A stretch of DNA of 64,000 nt, taken from positions 62,001 to 126,000 of the forward strand of contig JAFUPV010000027.1 in the NCBI GenBank assembly GCA_017472605.1, given 5' to 3'. The translations under genes and the position numbers were made by a program. This stretch comes from Lachnospiraceae bacterium. Lineage in GTDB: Bacteria; Bacillota; Clostridia; Lachnospirales; Lachnospiraceae. The notes below the pieces were generated by a model. That model was not told where the DNA came from and did no database searches. It saw only the letters and a program-made list of their open reading frames with translations. The stretch's first letter is position 1. Each line of letters opens with the position of its first letter. Shown here piece by piece: positions 8,859 through 16,447 of the stretch.

Positions 8859-9007
8859 TTGGACACAATTCACTGATATGATATAGACACAGTTGAGGAA
8901 CACAAGAACTCAGCTGTGACAATCATATATCTTTTTCATTACCGGTGATGTGACCGGTATCCCTCCCCTTTTTATTCCCTTTTGGCCCCGCGATGAGCGG
9001 GGCTTTT
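8859..9007 (+). ncRNA. Candidate small structured RNA with own promoter and terminator
   Basis: TTGGAC (8859-8864) and TATAGA (8882-8887), 17 bases apart, form a good promoter. No open frame with a ribosome site follows. The next 115 bases hold three inverted repeats: CACAGTTGAG/CTCAGCTGTG (8888-8918), ACCGGT/ACCGGT (8941-8958) and GCCCCGC/GCGGGGC followed by TTTT (8985-9007). The last is a standard terminator. I do not recognise the RNA family. It could equally be the leader of a lost gene, since a MATE remnant begins right at the terminator. Confidence 0.45.
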
Positions 9008-9434
9008 GAAGTTTTACGGGTTGGCTGTGATTGGCGGTCTTGCATCGGGCGCTGTTCTTCTGTGCGTTTCGCCGTTCATTGTCCGTTTTACCAGTCTGTC
9101 CGGGCAGTCAACGGTTTATCTGCAGTGGATGCTTGTTATGAGCGCAGTCTATCTGGTTGGCAAATCGGTGAATATGATGACGATTGCCGGCATTTTTTGT
9201 GCGGGAGGGGACTCCAAATTTGGCTTTCTTTGTGATACAATTACTATGTGGTGCATTACGGTGCCGCTTGGGCTGATCGGAGCATTTGTGCGGAAGCTTC
9301 CGGTGCTTGCCGTGTACGCGATTGTGAATGCGGACGAATTGATCAAGCTTCCTGCCGTTTACCGGCACTATAAAAAATATATCTGGGTGAAGGATTTGAC
9401 AGTGTCTTCGGAAGAAAATGGGGAGGAAAGATAA
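9006..9434 (+). pseudogene. MATE transporter remnant (C-terminal third only)
   Basis: About 140 residues matching only the end of a MATE protein. Its tail (AGGDSKFGFLCDTITMWCITVP, then a stretch ending YRHYKKYIWVKDLT) parallels the tail of the complete MATE encoded at 21282-22670 (AGGDAKYD, YRKYLWLKNLT). The first two thirds, about 300 residues, are missing, and a stop codon lies in frame at 8994 just before a terminator hairpin. Translation could only begin at a TTG with no ribosome site. It is therefore a 5'-deleted gene. The following acetyltransferase starts two bases after its stop, using a ribosome site inside the remnant. Confidence 0.85.
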
Positions 9435-9435
9435 C

Positions 9436-10047
9436 ATGACGATGAAGGAAAAAATGCATAACTGCAGTTTATATCTGCCAAATGATGAGGAAATCATGAA
9501 AGAGCAGTTTGTCTGCCTGGAGAAGCTTTATGACTACAATGCGACCAGGCCGATGGAGCAGGATAAGAGAGCGCAGATGCTGAAGGAGATGTTTGCAGAG
9601 ATCGGAGAGGGATGTTACATTGAGCCGCCGCTGCATGCCAACTGGGGAGGTCATCACGTTCATTTTGGAAAAGGAGTTTACGCCAATTTCAACCTGACAA
9701 TGGTTGACGATACCCACATTTATGTCGGTGACTATACGCTGTTCGGACCAAATGTGACGATTGCGACGGCAGGACATCCGATTAGACCGGAGCTGAGACA
9801 GGCAGGCTATCAATATAATGCGCCGGTTCACATTGGAAAGAACTGCTGGATTGGAGCCGGTGTTCTGATCATGCCGGGAATTACAATCGGAGACAATGTG
9901 GTGGTGGGTGCAGGCAGCGTTGTGACGAAGGATCTGCCGGACAATGTGGTTGCAGTCGGTACCCCATGCAGAGTTTTGCGGGAAGTCAATGCGCGTGATG
10001 AGGAGTTTTATTTTAAGGACAGGAGAATTGCAGAGGAAGAGCTGTGA
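9436..10047 (+). CDS. Sugar O-acetyltransferase (maltose/galactoside type)
   Basis: Soluble left-handed beta-helix acetyltransferase that moves acetyl from acetyl-CoA to a sugar hydroxyl. The 203 residues show the Maa/LacA N-terminal helical region and then hexapeptide repeats (IGKNCWIGAGVLIMPGITIG, VVVGAGSVVTKDLP). The catalytic-site region is NLTMVDDTHIYVGDYTLFGPNVTIATAGHP, whose His in AGHP corresponds to the LacA active-site His. ATG 9436 is chosen because GGGGAGGA at 9419-9426 lies nine bases before it. The gene is intact but sits between broken genes, so it may be the survivor of a deleted cluster. The physiological sugar is unknown. Confidence 0.92.
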   Translation: MTMKEKMHNCSLYLPNDEEIMKEQFVCLEKLYDYNATRPMEQDKRAQMLKEMFAEIGEGCYIEPPLHANWGGHHVHFGKGVYANFNLTMVDDTHIYVGDYTLFGPNVTIATAGHPIRPELRQAGYQYNAPVHIGKNCWIGAGVLIMPGITIGDNVVVGAGSVVTKDLPDNVVAVGTPCRVLREVNARDEEFYFKDRRIAEEEL

Positions 10048-10062
10048 GCAGGGAGAAGACTC

Positions 10063-10312
10063 ATGTATCGCATTTTAGTTGTAGAAGATGATGAAGATTT
10101 AGGTGAGCTTTTGCAGATGAATCTGCAGGTTGCAGGCTATGAGATCAGAACGGCTCAGGCAGGAACAGAGGCATTGCGCCTGATTGAGAAGGAACGCTTT
10201 GATCTGGCTTTGCTGGACATTATGATACCGGAGATAGATGGATTTGAGCTGCTGCCCTTTATGCAGCAGAAGAAAATTCCCGTGATTTATGTGTCGGCAA
10301 AGAATGGACCGG
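10063..10312 (+). pseudogene. Truncated response regulator (receiver fragment)
   Basis: It begins as an intact OmpR-type receiver domain with a good ribosome site (GGGAG): acidic pair D9/D10, acceptor D52 in LLDIMIPEIDG, and S78 in VIYVSAK. After residue 80 the sequence stops resembling the family. The last receiver strand with its conserved Lys and the whole DNA-binding domain are missing. From about 10313 the DNA instead encodes, in another frame, the end of an ABC transporter ATPase. The frame itself runs to a stop at 10357. A deletion has joined the two genes. The product could at most be a solitary half-receiver. Confidence 0.85.
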
Positions 10313-10453
10313 CAGGGCGTGGAGGAAATGCGGCGGTTGTTTTTACAGCTGAGGAATGAGGGGAAAACCATTTTGCTGGCAAGTCATTTCGCGCAGGACA
10401 TGGAGGAGTTGTGTGATTGTGTGTGGCGGATGGAGAATGGGAAATTGGAGTGA
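10313..10453 (+). pseudogene. ABC transporter ATPase remnant (last 46 codons)
   Basis: Reading from 10313 gives QGVEEMRRLFLQLRNEGKTI, then LLASHF with the switch His of ABC ATPases, then a MENGKLE ending and a TGA at 10451. This is the segment after Walker B and the D loop of a short exporter-type ATPase. The Walker A, signature and Walker B motifs are absent. The preceding bases AATGGAC look like the Asn-Gly-Leu-Asp of the D loop, marking the deletion point. It is too short for ordinary gene prediction and has no start codon or ribosome site. Confidence 0.8.
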
Positions 10454-10510
10454 TGGAAATGACTGTGCTTCTACTGGACGGCTAGAGGGCATGAGAAAGT
10501 GAATAGAAAA

Positions 10511-10554
10511 AGAACAGGGCAGCGAAGAGAAGAATTTTTTCGCTGCCCTGTTCT
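10511..10554 (-). terminator. Terminator of the cyclophilin gene
   Basis: A perfect 16-pair stem (10511-10526 with 10539-10554) with a 12-base loop lies just after the cyclophilin stop. On the minus strand it is followed by TTTTTCTATTC, the U tract expected for a terminator in that direction. Confidence 0.85.
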
Positions 10555-10567
10555 GCTGAATTTGTAT

Positions 10568-11278
10568 TTATTCCGTGCGAATCTTTACCGAAGTCATAAT
10601 CGGCTGCTGGTCTGCCGCAATGGTGCCGTTCCCATCGGTTGGCTGGGCGGATTCACAGACCTGATCGACAACTTCGATCCCTTCTGTCACATAACCGAAT
10701 ACGGCATAATCGCCGTCCAGGTAGGTGCTGTCTTCATGGACAATGAAGAACTGGGAGCTGCCGCTGTTGTAGTCTTTTGCACGGGCCATGGAGATGGCTC
10801 CCCTTGTGTGAGACAGCTGGTTGTCGTATCCGTTGTTGGGGAACTCGCCGACGATTTTCGCCGGAGTGCCGCTGCTTCCATCGGACTTGGGAGCACCGCC
10901 CTGCATCATGAAGTTTTCGATGATGCGGTGGAAGGTGAGACCGTCATAGAAGCCGCTTTCCGCCAGCTTGACAAAGTTGGCAGTGCTGATGGGAGCAGAT
11001 TCCTGATCCAGCTTCACGGTAATCGTTCCGTAGTCTTTGATTTCGATGTCCGCGTAGTAGGTCAGGGAAGAATCCAGCTCATAGGCACTTTCTCCGGTAT
11101 TGCTGACATCTGAATCCGAATCTTTGTCGGAAGAACCGGCAAAAAAGACTGCCAGTGCAATGATGCAGCAGAGAATCACTGCAATTGGAATAATCACCTG
11201 GGGAGAAGCCAACACAGACTTTTTCGGAGATGTCTTCGGAGAAGTCTGCTGCTTCGGCTTTTTCTTTGCGTTTGACAT
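10568..11278 (-). CDS. Membrane-anchored cyclophilin-type peptidyl-prolyl isomerase
   Basis: Isomerase that speeds cis/trans change at proline bonds, here held on the outer face of the membrane. The 236 residues begin with a Lys-rich cytoplasmic end (1-20), one membrane helix (about 28-47), an Asp/Ser-rich linker, and a cyclophilin domain from about 74. Active-site motifs are FHR at 116-118, FMMQGG at 123-128 and SSQFFIVHED further on. The start at 11278 has AAGGAGT upstream; a longer frame to 11305 lacks one. Such anchored cyclophilins in Firmicutes are thought to help fold exported proteins. It has its own terminator. Confidence 0.92.
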   Translation of the reverse strand: MSNAKKKPKQQTSPKTSPKKSVLASPQVIIPIAVILCCIIALAVFFAGSSDKDSDSDVSNTGESAYELDSSLTYYADIEIKDYGTITVKLDQESAPISTANFVKLAESGFYDGLTFHRIIENFMMQGGAPKSDGSSGTPAKIVGEFPNNGYDNQLSHTRGAISMARAKDYNSGSSQFFIVHEDSTYLDGDYAVFGYVTEGIEVVDQVCESAQPTDGNGTIAADQQPIMTSVKIRTE

Positions 11279-11423
11279 GATAGATACTCCTTTTTCTGTA
11301 ATCATATAAAAACAGTATACCTCAAATTTGTTACCAAAGTGTTATTTTTTTACAGACAATTTGTACTTTTCACTATTTCCCCAACTCCACCCCCCTTCCA
11401 CCCAATTATATGGTAAAATGCTC

Positions 11424-11518
11424 GTGAAGCAGTGAGCCAAGTGGGGGCGCTTGCGCACCCATTTGGCGAACGCCACGGGTCGGAACGGAGTTCCGAAATT
11501 GTGAAGCAGTGAGCCAAG
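11424..11518 (+). repeat. Intergenic palindromic repeat element with 18-base direct repeats
   Basis: GTGAAGCAGTGAGCCAAG occurs twice, at 11424-11441 and 11501-11518, 77 bases apart. Between them are two hairpins: GGGGGCGC/GCGCACCC-type pairing around 11444-11460, and TCGGAAC/GTTCCGA at about 11479-11495. The left half is shared with 2520-2550, and the GCGCT-13-GGCGAACG part recurs on the other strand at 23774-23799. It looks like a short non-coding repeat of the REP or MITE kind. The rest of the 276-base gap holds only weak promoter-like AT stretches. Confidence 0.6.
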
Positions 11519-11554
11519 CCCAATGATTATGGAAGGAATACAGGAGGGATCAGA

Positions 11555-12541
11555 ATGGAGAGCAGAACGAAGAATCGGCAGGATAGAGAAGTGATTCGGA
11601 TGCTGACAGAAAAGTTTTTTCCGGAGGAGCAGCTGAAGGATTACCGGGAATTGACAGAAGGATATTTTAATGCCGCCTATGAGGTGAATCTGGAGAGTGG
11701 GAGAGCGGTGATTCTGAAGATTGCTCCACCGAAGGATGTGCAGCTGATGTCCTATGAGAAGAATATCATGTTCAGTGAAGTGGATGCGATGAGGAAAGCG
11801 GCAGCGGACGGGCTGGTTCCGGTGCCGGAGATTTTTGGCTTTGATGACAGCTGCACGATCTGTGATTCTCCCTGCTTCTTCATGGAGAAGCTGGAGGGAT
11901 GCAGTCTGAGTTCCTGCAGAGGGAAGCTGGAATCGGAAGAAAGAAGGAATGTGATTCGCCGGACGGGAGAAATTCTGCGGAGAATTAATTCGATTGACTG
12001 CCCCTGCTTTGGCTATCCGGCTCAGCCGGACTATCAGGGGGAAGAATGGTATCCCGTGCTTCGGAAGATGTTTGAACTGGGAATCTCGGATGCGAAGGCG
12101 AAGCAGATTGATGTGAAAATATCGACCGATCTGCTGCTGGAATGGCTGGAGCGGGATCGGAAGCTGTTTGAGGAAGTCAGGACGCCGAAACTGGTTCACT
12201 GGGACAGCTGGGATGGAAACTTCTTTGTAAAGGATGGGAAGGTGACAGGAATCATTGACTGGGAGCGCTGCATCTGGGGAGATCCTCTGATGGAAGTTGG
12301 CTTTCGGACCTACGGCAGATTCCCGGAATTTCTGGAAGGATATGGGATGGAACAGCTGACAGCGGCTCAGGAGAGAAGATGCCTGTGGTATGATGTGTTT
12401 TTGCTTCTGCTGGTTGCGCTGGAACATGAATACCGGCACTATGAGACTACGGATATGTACGACTGGTCAACCGGATTGCTGCAGAAACAGTTTGCGCTGT
12501 TAACGAATGGGGGCGAAACAACTGTCGAAGCCGGAAGATAG
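11555..12541 (+). CDS. Aminoglycoside phosphotransferase-family kinase
   Basis: Soluble small-molecule kinase of 328 residues in the APH/choline kinase superfamily. The nucleotide loop is near residues 31-42 (LTEGYFNAAYEV), the ATP Lys is in VILKIAPP, the catalytic loop is HWDSWDGNFF (HxDxxxxN pattern), and the metal Asp is in GIIDWE. The family phosphorylates aminoglycosides, macrolides, homoserine, choline or methylthioribose, and sequence alone does not decide between them. The start has AGGAGGG upstream. Nothing around it points to a pathway; a transport protein gene follows under its own promoter. A resistance role is possible but not shown. Confidence 0.85.
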   Translation: MESRTKNRQDREVIRMLTEKFFPEEQLKDYRELTEGYFNAAYEVNLESGRAVILKIAPPKDVQLMSYEKNIMFSEVDAMRKAAADGLVPVPEIFGFDDSCTICDSPCFFMEKLEGCSLSSCRGKLESEERRNVIRRTGEILRRINSIDCPCFGYPAQPDYQGEEWYPVLRKMFELGISDAKAKQIDVKISTDLLLEWLERDRKLFEEVRTPKLVHWDSWDGNFFVKDGKVTGIIDWERCIWGDPLMEVGFRTYGRFPEFLEGYGMEQLTAAQERRCLWYDVFLLLLVALEHEYRHYETTDMYDWSTGLLQKQFALLTNGGETTVEAGR

Positions 12542-12550
12542 AAAGAACGG

Positions 12551-12579
12551 TTGCAGGATTCAGAAAAAAAGATTATACT
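12551..12579 (+). promoter_or_regulatory. Promoter of the second MATE gene
   Basis: TTGCAG (12551-12556) and TATACT (12574-12579) are 17 bases apart, about 45 bases before the MATE start. Confidence 0.6.
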
Positions 12580-12624
12580 TAAAATATCTGTGAGTATCAT
12601 GACTGATAGGTAAAGGGGGATATT

Positions 12625-14004
12625 ATGGATAACAGACGAAAGATTCCGCTGATTTCTCTGTTTTCAGAGAATCGAAAAGAAGCGGCAACCGTTCTGCAGA
12701 CTGCCTGGCCTGCGGTGCTGGAATCTTTTTTTGTATCGCTGGCCGGTATGATTGACATTATGATGGTCAGCGACATCAGTTCGTCGGCAGTAGCGGCCAT
12801 CGGGCTGACAACGCAGCCGAAATTCATCGGGCTTGCGTTCTTTATTGCACTGAATGTTTCCGTTTCGTCCATTGTCGCAAGACGAAGAGGCGAAAAAAGG
12901 AGAGACAGTGCTAACAGCACGCTGATGACGGCACTGCTTGTTTCACTGACGGCGACGGTGCTGATCAGCCTGATCTGCGTGTTCGGCGCAGACCGGATCA
13001 TGGAACTGTGCGGTTCCAACGAGGATACCCATGAGCTGGCAGTCGCATATTTCCGGATCATCATGGGCGGCATGGTGTTTAATACGCTGTCAATGCTGAT
13101 CAATGCGGCGCAGCGCGGTGCGGGAAACACGAGGATCGCCATGACAACCAATGTAACGTCCAGCATTGTCAATGTCTGCTTTAACTATCTGCTGATCGGC
13201 GGTCATTTCGGTTTTCCGGCACTTGGCGTCCATGGTGCGGCGCTGGCAACGGTCATGGGAACTGTGGTGGCCTGTGTGATGAGCATTTTGTCTCTGCGCA
13301 AAGCAGACGGTTTCTTAAGCATTCCCCATTGTCTGAAACAGAAGATCCGTCCGTCGAAGGAGCCGGTTCGTGCCATGCTGAAAATCGGTTCCAGCATCTT
13401 TTCCGAGCAGGTGCTGATGCGTATCGGTTTTACGGCGACTGCCCTGATGGCAGCGGATATGGGAACTGATGCCATGGCAGCTCATCAGGTGGGAATGAAT
13501 CTGCTTGGTCTGTCCTTCTCCTTTGGTGACGGACTGCAGTCTACGGCAGTTGCGCTGACCGGGCGAAGCCTGGGAGAGAAGAACACAGAGCGGGCCAATT
13601 TGTACGGGCGGCTGTGTCAGCGGTGCGGCAATCTGATCTCCATCGTTGTGGCGCTTGTCTTCCTGCTTGGAGGCAGAACAATCTTCGGTCTGTTCTTTGA
13701 GGAAGCGCACATTGTTGCGCTGGGTGTAACATTGTCACGGATCATTGTTGTGATTGTTCTGATGCAGATTCCGCAGGTTGTTTACATGGGCTGCCTGCGC
13801 GGTGCCGGTGATGTGGTCTTTACCATGATCGCGTCCACCATCAGTGTAACAGTGGTTCGTACTGCGGTTTCCTTCCTCATGTGCTATCCCATGGGTCTGG
13901 GACTTCCCGGCGTCTGGTGCGGTATCATTGCGGACCAGCTGTGCAGACTGGGACTGACATCGTGGCGGTACCGGACAGGAAAGTGGATGCAGTATAAGCT
14001 TTGA
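12625..14004 (+). CDS. MATE family efflux protein
   Basis: Multidrug/metabolite exporter of 459 residues with about twelve membrane helices and cation-coupled antiport expected. The N-terminal part has LQTAWPAVLESFFVSLAGMIDIMMV and the small-residue motif GLTTQPKFIGLAFF, then RRRGEKRR in the first cytoplasmic loop. The second half repeats the pattern (MAAHQVGMNLLGLSFSFGDGLQ). It differs clearly from the other two complete MATE proteins in the window, so it is not a recent duplicate. The start at 12625 follows AAAGGGGG. It has its own promoter and a strong terminator, and so forms a single-gene unit. The substrate is unknown. Confidence 0.93.
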   Translation: MDNRRKIPLISLFSENRKEAATVLQTAWPAVLESFFVSLAGMIDIMMVSDISSSAVAAIGLTTQPKFIGLAFFIALNVSVSSIVARRRGEKRRDSANSTLMTALLVSLTATVLISLICVFGADRIMELCGSNEDTHELAVAYFRIIMGGMVFNTLSMLINAAQRGAGNTRIAMTTNVTSSIVNVCFNYLLIGGHFGFPALGVHGAALATVMGTVVACVMSILSLRKADGFLSIPHCLKQKIRPSKEPVRAMLKIGSSIFSEQVLMRIGFTATALMAADMGTDAMAAHQVGMNLLGLSFSFGDGLQSTAVALTGRSLGEKNTERANLYGRLCQRCGNLISIVVALVFLLGGRTIFGLFFEEAHIVALGVTLSRIIVVIVLMQIPQVVYMGCLRGAGDVVFTMIASTISVTVVRTAVSFLMCYPMGLGLPGVWCGIIADQLCRLGLTSWRYRTGKWMQYKL

Positions 14005-14098
14005 TTTACAAAGGCGGCAGTCGGATGCCGACAAAAACGTGTGACCAGCGGATGCGGGCAGATCGTCATCGCAATGTCAGCTGCGAACCGAATGAGAA

Positions 14099-14149
14099 GA
14101 TACCTTCGCAATCTGGAGAAAAATGGGATTGCGAAGGTGTCTTTTTTTT
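14099..14149 (+). terminator. Terminator of the second MATE gene
   Basis: A stem of 15 positions (14099-14113 with 14127-14141, one mismatch) followed by eight T residues. Confidence 0.9.
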
Positions 14150-14178
14150 CGTTACCCGACGAACCGGGTATATTTACC

Positions 14179-14277
14179 TGTGAATTGGCTCAACAAAAGA
14201 GGACTGCCTGCTGCAAACTGACTCAATGGAAGGTGTCTGCATTTTGTAAACCGGCGCAACGGAAAGTGTCCGCTCTT
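14179..14277 (+). repeat. Three imperfect 33-base tandem repeats
   Basis: Three units of 33 bases sit in the 490-base gap between the MATE terminator and the sugar transporter promoter. If translated they give an 11-residue pattern C-x-L/P-x-Q-x-K-x-x-x-x. The only frame that reads them starts inside the terminator without a ribosome site, so I treat them as non-coding. No other feature is seen between 14290 and the promoter at 14405. Confidence 0.6.
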
Positions 14278-14404
14278 TATGAACCGGGCATCAGGAGGGA
14301 AATTCTGGAAGAGGGAAAACGGTCAGGGACGCTGTTTCTTCCATATTAATGGTTGCGCAGCTGTAACGTTTATGGGGAAGAACAGATGAATAAATTTTAA
14401 ATAC

Positions 14405-14433
14405 TTTACAAATGGTCTGCGGGAAAATATACT
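14405..14433 (+). promoter_or_regulatory. Promoter of the sugar ABC transporter operon
   Basis: TTTACA (14405-14410) and TATACT (14428-14433) with a 17-base spacer lie about 60 bases before the first permease gene. The AraC regulator at the end of the operon is the likely activator. Confidence 0.65.
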
Positions 14434-14494
14434 TGAGCTATACAAAACGCACAAATGAGTTGAGCGAATGAAAGGGAAAGGATGGAGAAAGGTT

Positions 14495-15436
14495 ATGAAA
14501 AATCGCAAAAAAGCCGCGATACCGAAGCGAAAAATCAGCAAAAGGACCTATTTTAAAAATAACTGGCAGCTGTACGTTCTGGTTCTCCCGGCAATCATTT
14601 ATTTCTTTGTATTTAACTACATGCCTTTATATGGGATCCAGATTGCATTTAAGGATTATAAGGCGGTAAAAGGAATTGCGGGAAGTGTCTGGGTTGGCCT
14701 GAAGCACTTTGAGAATTTCTTTGAGGCATATTATTTCAAGCGCCTGCTGAGCAATACTTTCCTGCTGAATATCTTCTATCTGTTATGGAGCTTCCCGATT
14801 CCGATCGTTTTGGCAATTTTCCTGAACCAGATCCGAAGCAACCGGCTGAAGCGGATCATTCAGACCAGCATCTATGTACCATATTTCATTTCAACGGTTG
14901 TACTGGCAGGTATGCTGTACATTTTCCTGTCGCCAACAAGCGGTATCTTAAATTTTGCCCGTCAGGCTCTTGGCATGAAGCCCATCGATTTCATGTCGGA
15001 CGCGGGGGCATTCCGTGCCATCTACATCATTTCCGGTATCTGGCAGTCAGCCGGATGGGGAACGATCCTCTACATTGCTTCCCTGGCAGGTGTGGATCAG
15101 GCGCTGTATGAAGCGGCAGAGATCGACGGTGCAAGCATCTGGCAGAAAATCCGTTACATCGATTTCCCAAGCATTGTGCCTGTTATGACGATGGTATTCA
15201 TTCTGGACTGCGGTAAGCTGCTGAGCAGCAACACAGACAAGGTTCTTGTCATGCAGACCTCCGGAAACATCCCGACTTCGGATATCATCGGTGTGTATGT
15301 ATATACGGTTGGTATGGGAACCGGACAGTTCTCCTATACCACAGCAATCGGACTGTTTATTAACCTGATCAACTTTGTCATGATTATCACTGTGAACACG
15401 ATTTCCAAGAAGATAACGGATGTTGGTCTGTTCTGA
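14495..15436 (+). CDS. Sugar ABC transporter permease, LplB type
   Basis: First inner-membrane subunit of a CUT1-family carbohydrate importer. The 313 residues start with a basic tail (KNRKKAAIPKRKISKRTYFKNNW), then the family opening LYVLVLPAIIYFFVFNYMPLYGIQIAFKDY. About six helices follow. The ATPase-contact EAA loop reads YEAAEIDGASIWQKIRYIDFP. ATG 14495 is preferred over 14468 because GGAGAAAGG precedes it. The second permease and a binding lipoprotein follow in order, and no ATPase gene is present. Importers of this LplB/YtcP class usually borrow a shared MsmX-type ATPase. Known members carry pectin- or glycan-derived oligosaccharides. Confidence 0.94.
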   Translation: MKNRKKAAIPKRKISKRTYFKNNWQLYVLVLPAIIYFFVFNYMPLYGIQIAFKDYKAVKGIAGSVWVGLKHFENFFEAYYFKRLLSNTFLLNIFYLLWSFPIPIVLAIFLNQIRSNRLKRIIQTSIYVPYFISTVVLAGMLYIFLSPTSGILNFARQALGMKPIDFMSDAGAFRAIYIISGIWQSAGWGTILYIASLAGVDQALYEAAEIDGASIWQKIRYIDFPSIVPVMTMVFILDCGKLLSSNTDKVLVMQTSGNIPTSDIIGVYVYTVGMGTGQFSYTTAIGLFINLINFVMIITVNTISKKITDVGLF

Positions 15437-15458
15437 TGAGGAAAGGAGAGAATGAGCC

Positions 15459-16376
15459 GTGAAGAAAAGAAAATTTAAGGACATGAGCCGGTCAAACCAG
15501 ATTTTTTACATATTCAATACGATCTTCTGGATTGTGGTCATGTTCTGTATTCTGTATCCGCTGTACCTGGTAGTCATTGCATCCGTCTCCGATCCGGACG
15601 CAATTGTGGCAGGAAAGGTAATCTGGCATCCGGTTGATTTTTCACTGATTGGCTATCAGTCCGTGCTGAAATACAGTGAGATGCTGCATTCCTATCTGAA
15701 TTCGATCATCTATACACTGGTCAGTGTGGTGATCAGTATTGTTGTTACGCTGTCGGCAGCCTACACGCTGTCACGCCCGAAATTCATCGGTAAGGGACTG
15801 ATCAGCTTTTTCTTCCTCTTTACCATGTTTTTCAACGGCGGTCTGATCCCGACGTTCCTGGTCATGAGAGATCTTGGTCTTTACAACTCACCGCTGGTGA
15901 TCATTCTGATGGGCTGTGTCAGTGTGTGGAACCTGATGGTTGCCCGCACATACATTGAAACAAGTATTCCACACGAACTGTATGAGGCGGCCATGCTGGA
16001 CGGAGCGACCCATTTCCAGTATTTCTTCAAAATCGTAGTGCCGCTGTCCAAGACAATCATTGCTGTTCTGGCTGTTTACTATGGAGTATCCAAGTGGAAT
16101 GACTACTTTACTGGTCTTGTTTATTTAAGAGACCGCGATCTGCTTCCGCTTCAGACCGTTCTGCGTGAGATCCTGGCAACGCTGCAGGTGGATAAGTCCG
16201 GCGATTACATGCAGTCCATTGCAGACAGCGCAGCGGATATGAATGAGGCAATGCGAATTGCGAACGTTGCAAAATACTGTATCATCGTTGTTGCAACGGG
16301 ACCTGTTGTGATTCTGTATGCGTTCATGCAGAAATATTTTGAAAAAGGCGTTATGATCGGCTCTCTGAAGGGCTGA
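15459..16376 (+). CDS. Sugar ABC transporter permease, LplC/YtcP type
   Basis: Second membrane subunit of the same importer, 305 residues with about six helices. The opening FYIFNTIFWIVVMFCILYPLYLVVIASVSDP is the LplC/YtcP signature, and the EAA loop is LYEAAMLDGATHFQYFFKIVVP. The C-terminal PVVILYAFMQKYFEKGVMIGSLKG end is typical of this group. It starts with GTG at 15459, about ten bases after AAGGAGAG, and lies 22 bases after the first permease. Together they form the channel through which the binding protein delivers its oligosaccharide. Confidence 0.94.
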   Translation: MKKRKFKDMSRSNQIFYIFNTIFWIVVMFCILYPLYLVVIASVSDPDAIVAGKVIWHPVDFSLIGYQSVLKYSEMLHSYLNSIIYTLVSVVISIVVTLSAAYTLSRPKFIGKGLISFFFLFTMFFNGGLIPTFLVMRDLGLYNSPLVIILMGCVSVWNLMVARTYIETSIPHELYEAAMLDGATHFQYFFKIVVPLSKTIIAVLAVYYGVSKWNDYFTGLVYLRDRDLLPLQTVLREILATLQVDKSGDYMQSIADSAADMNEAMRIANVAKYCIIVVATGPVVILYAFMQKYFEKGVMIGSLKG

Positions 16377-16447
16377 TGGAAACCGGCTGATTTTGTACAC
16401 AGCACAGCGGGAAATCCGCGTGTTGAACATATAAGGAGGATTTATCT

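Noticed and set aside
14041-14349. A 102-codon gene covering the 33-base repeats
   Set aside because: Its start lies upstream of a strong terminator that it would have to read through, and there is no ribosome site. The repeats are listed as non-coding instead.
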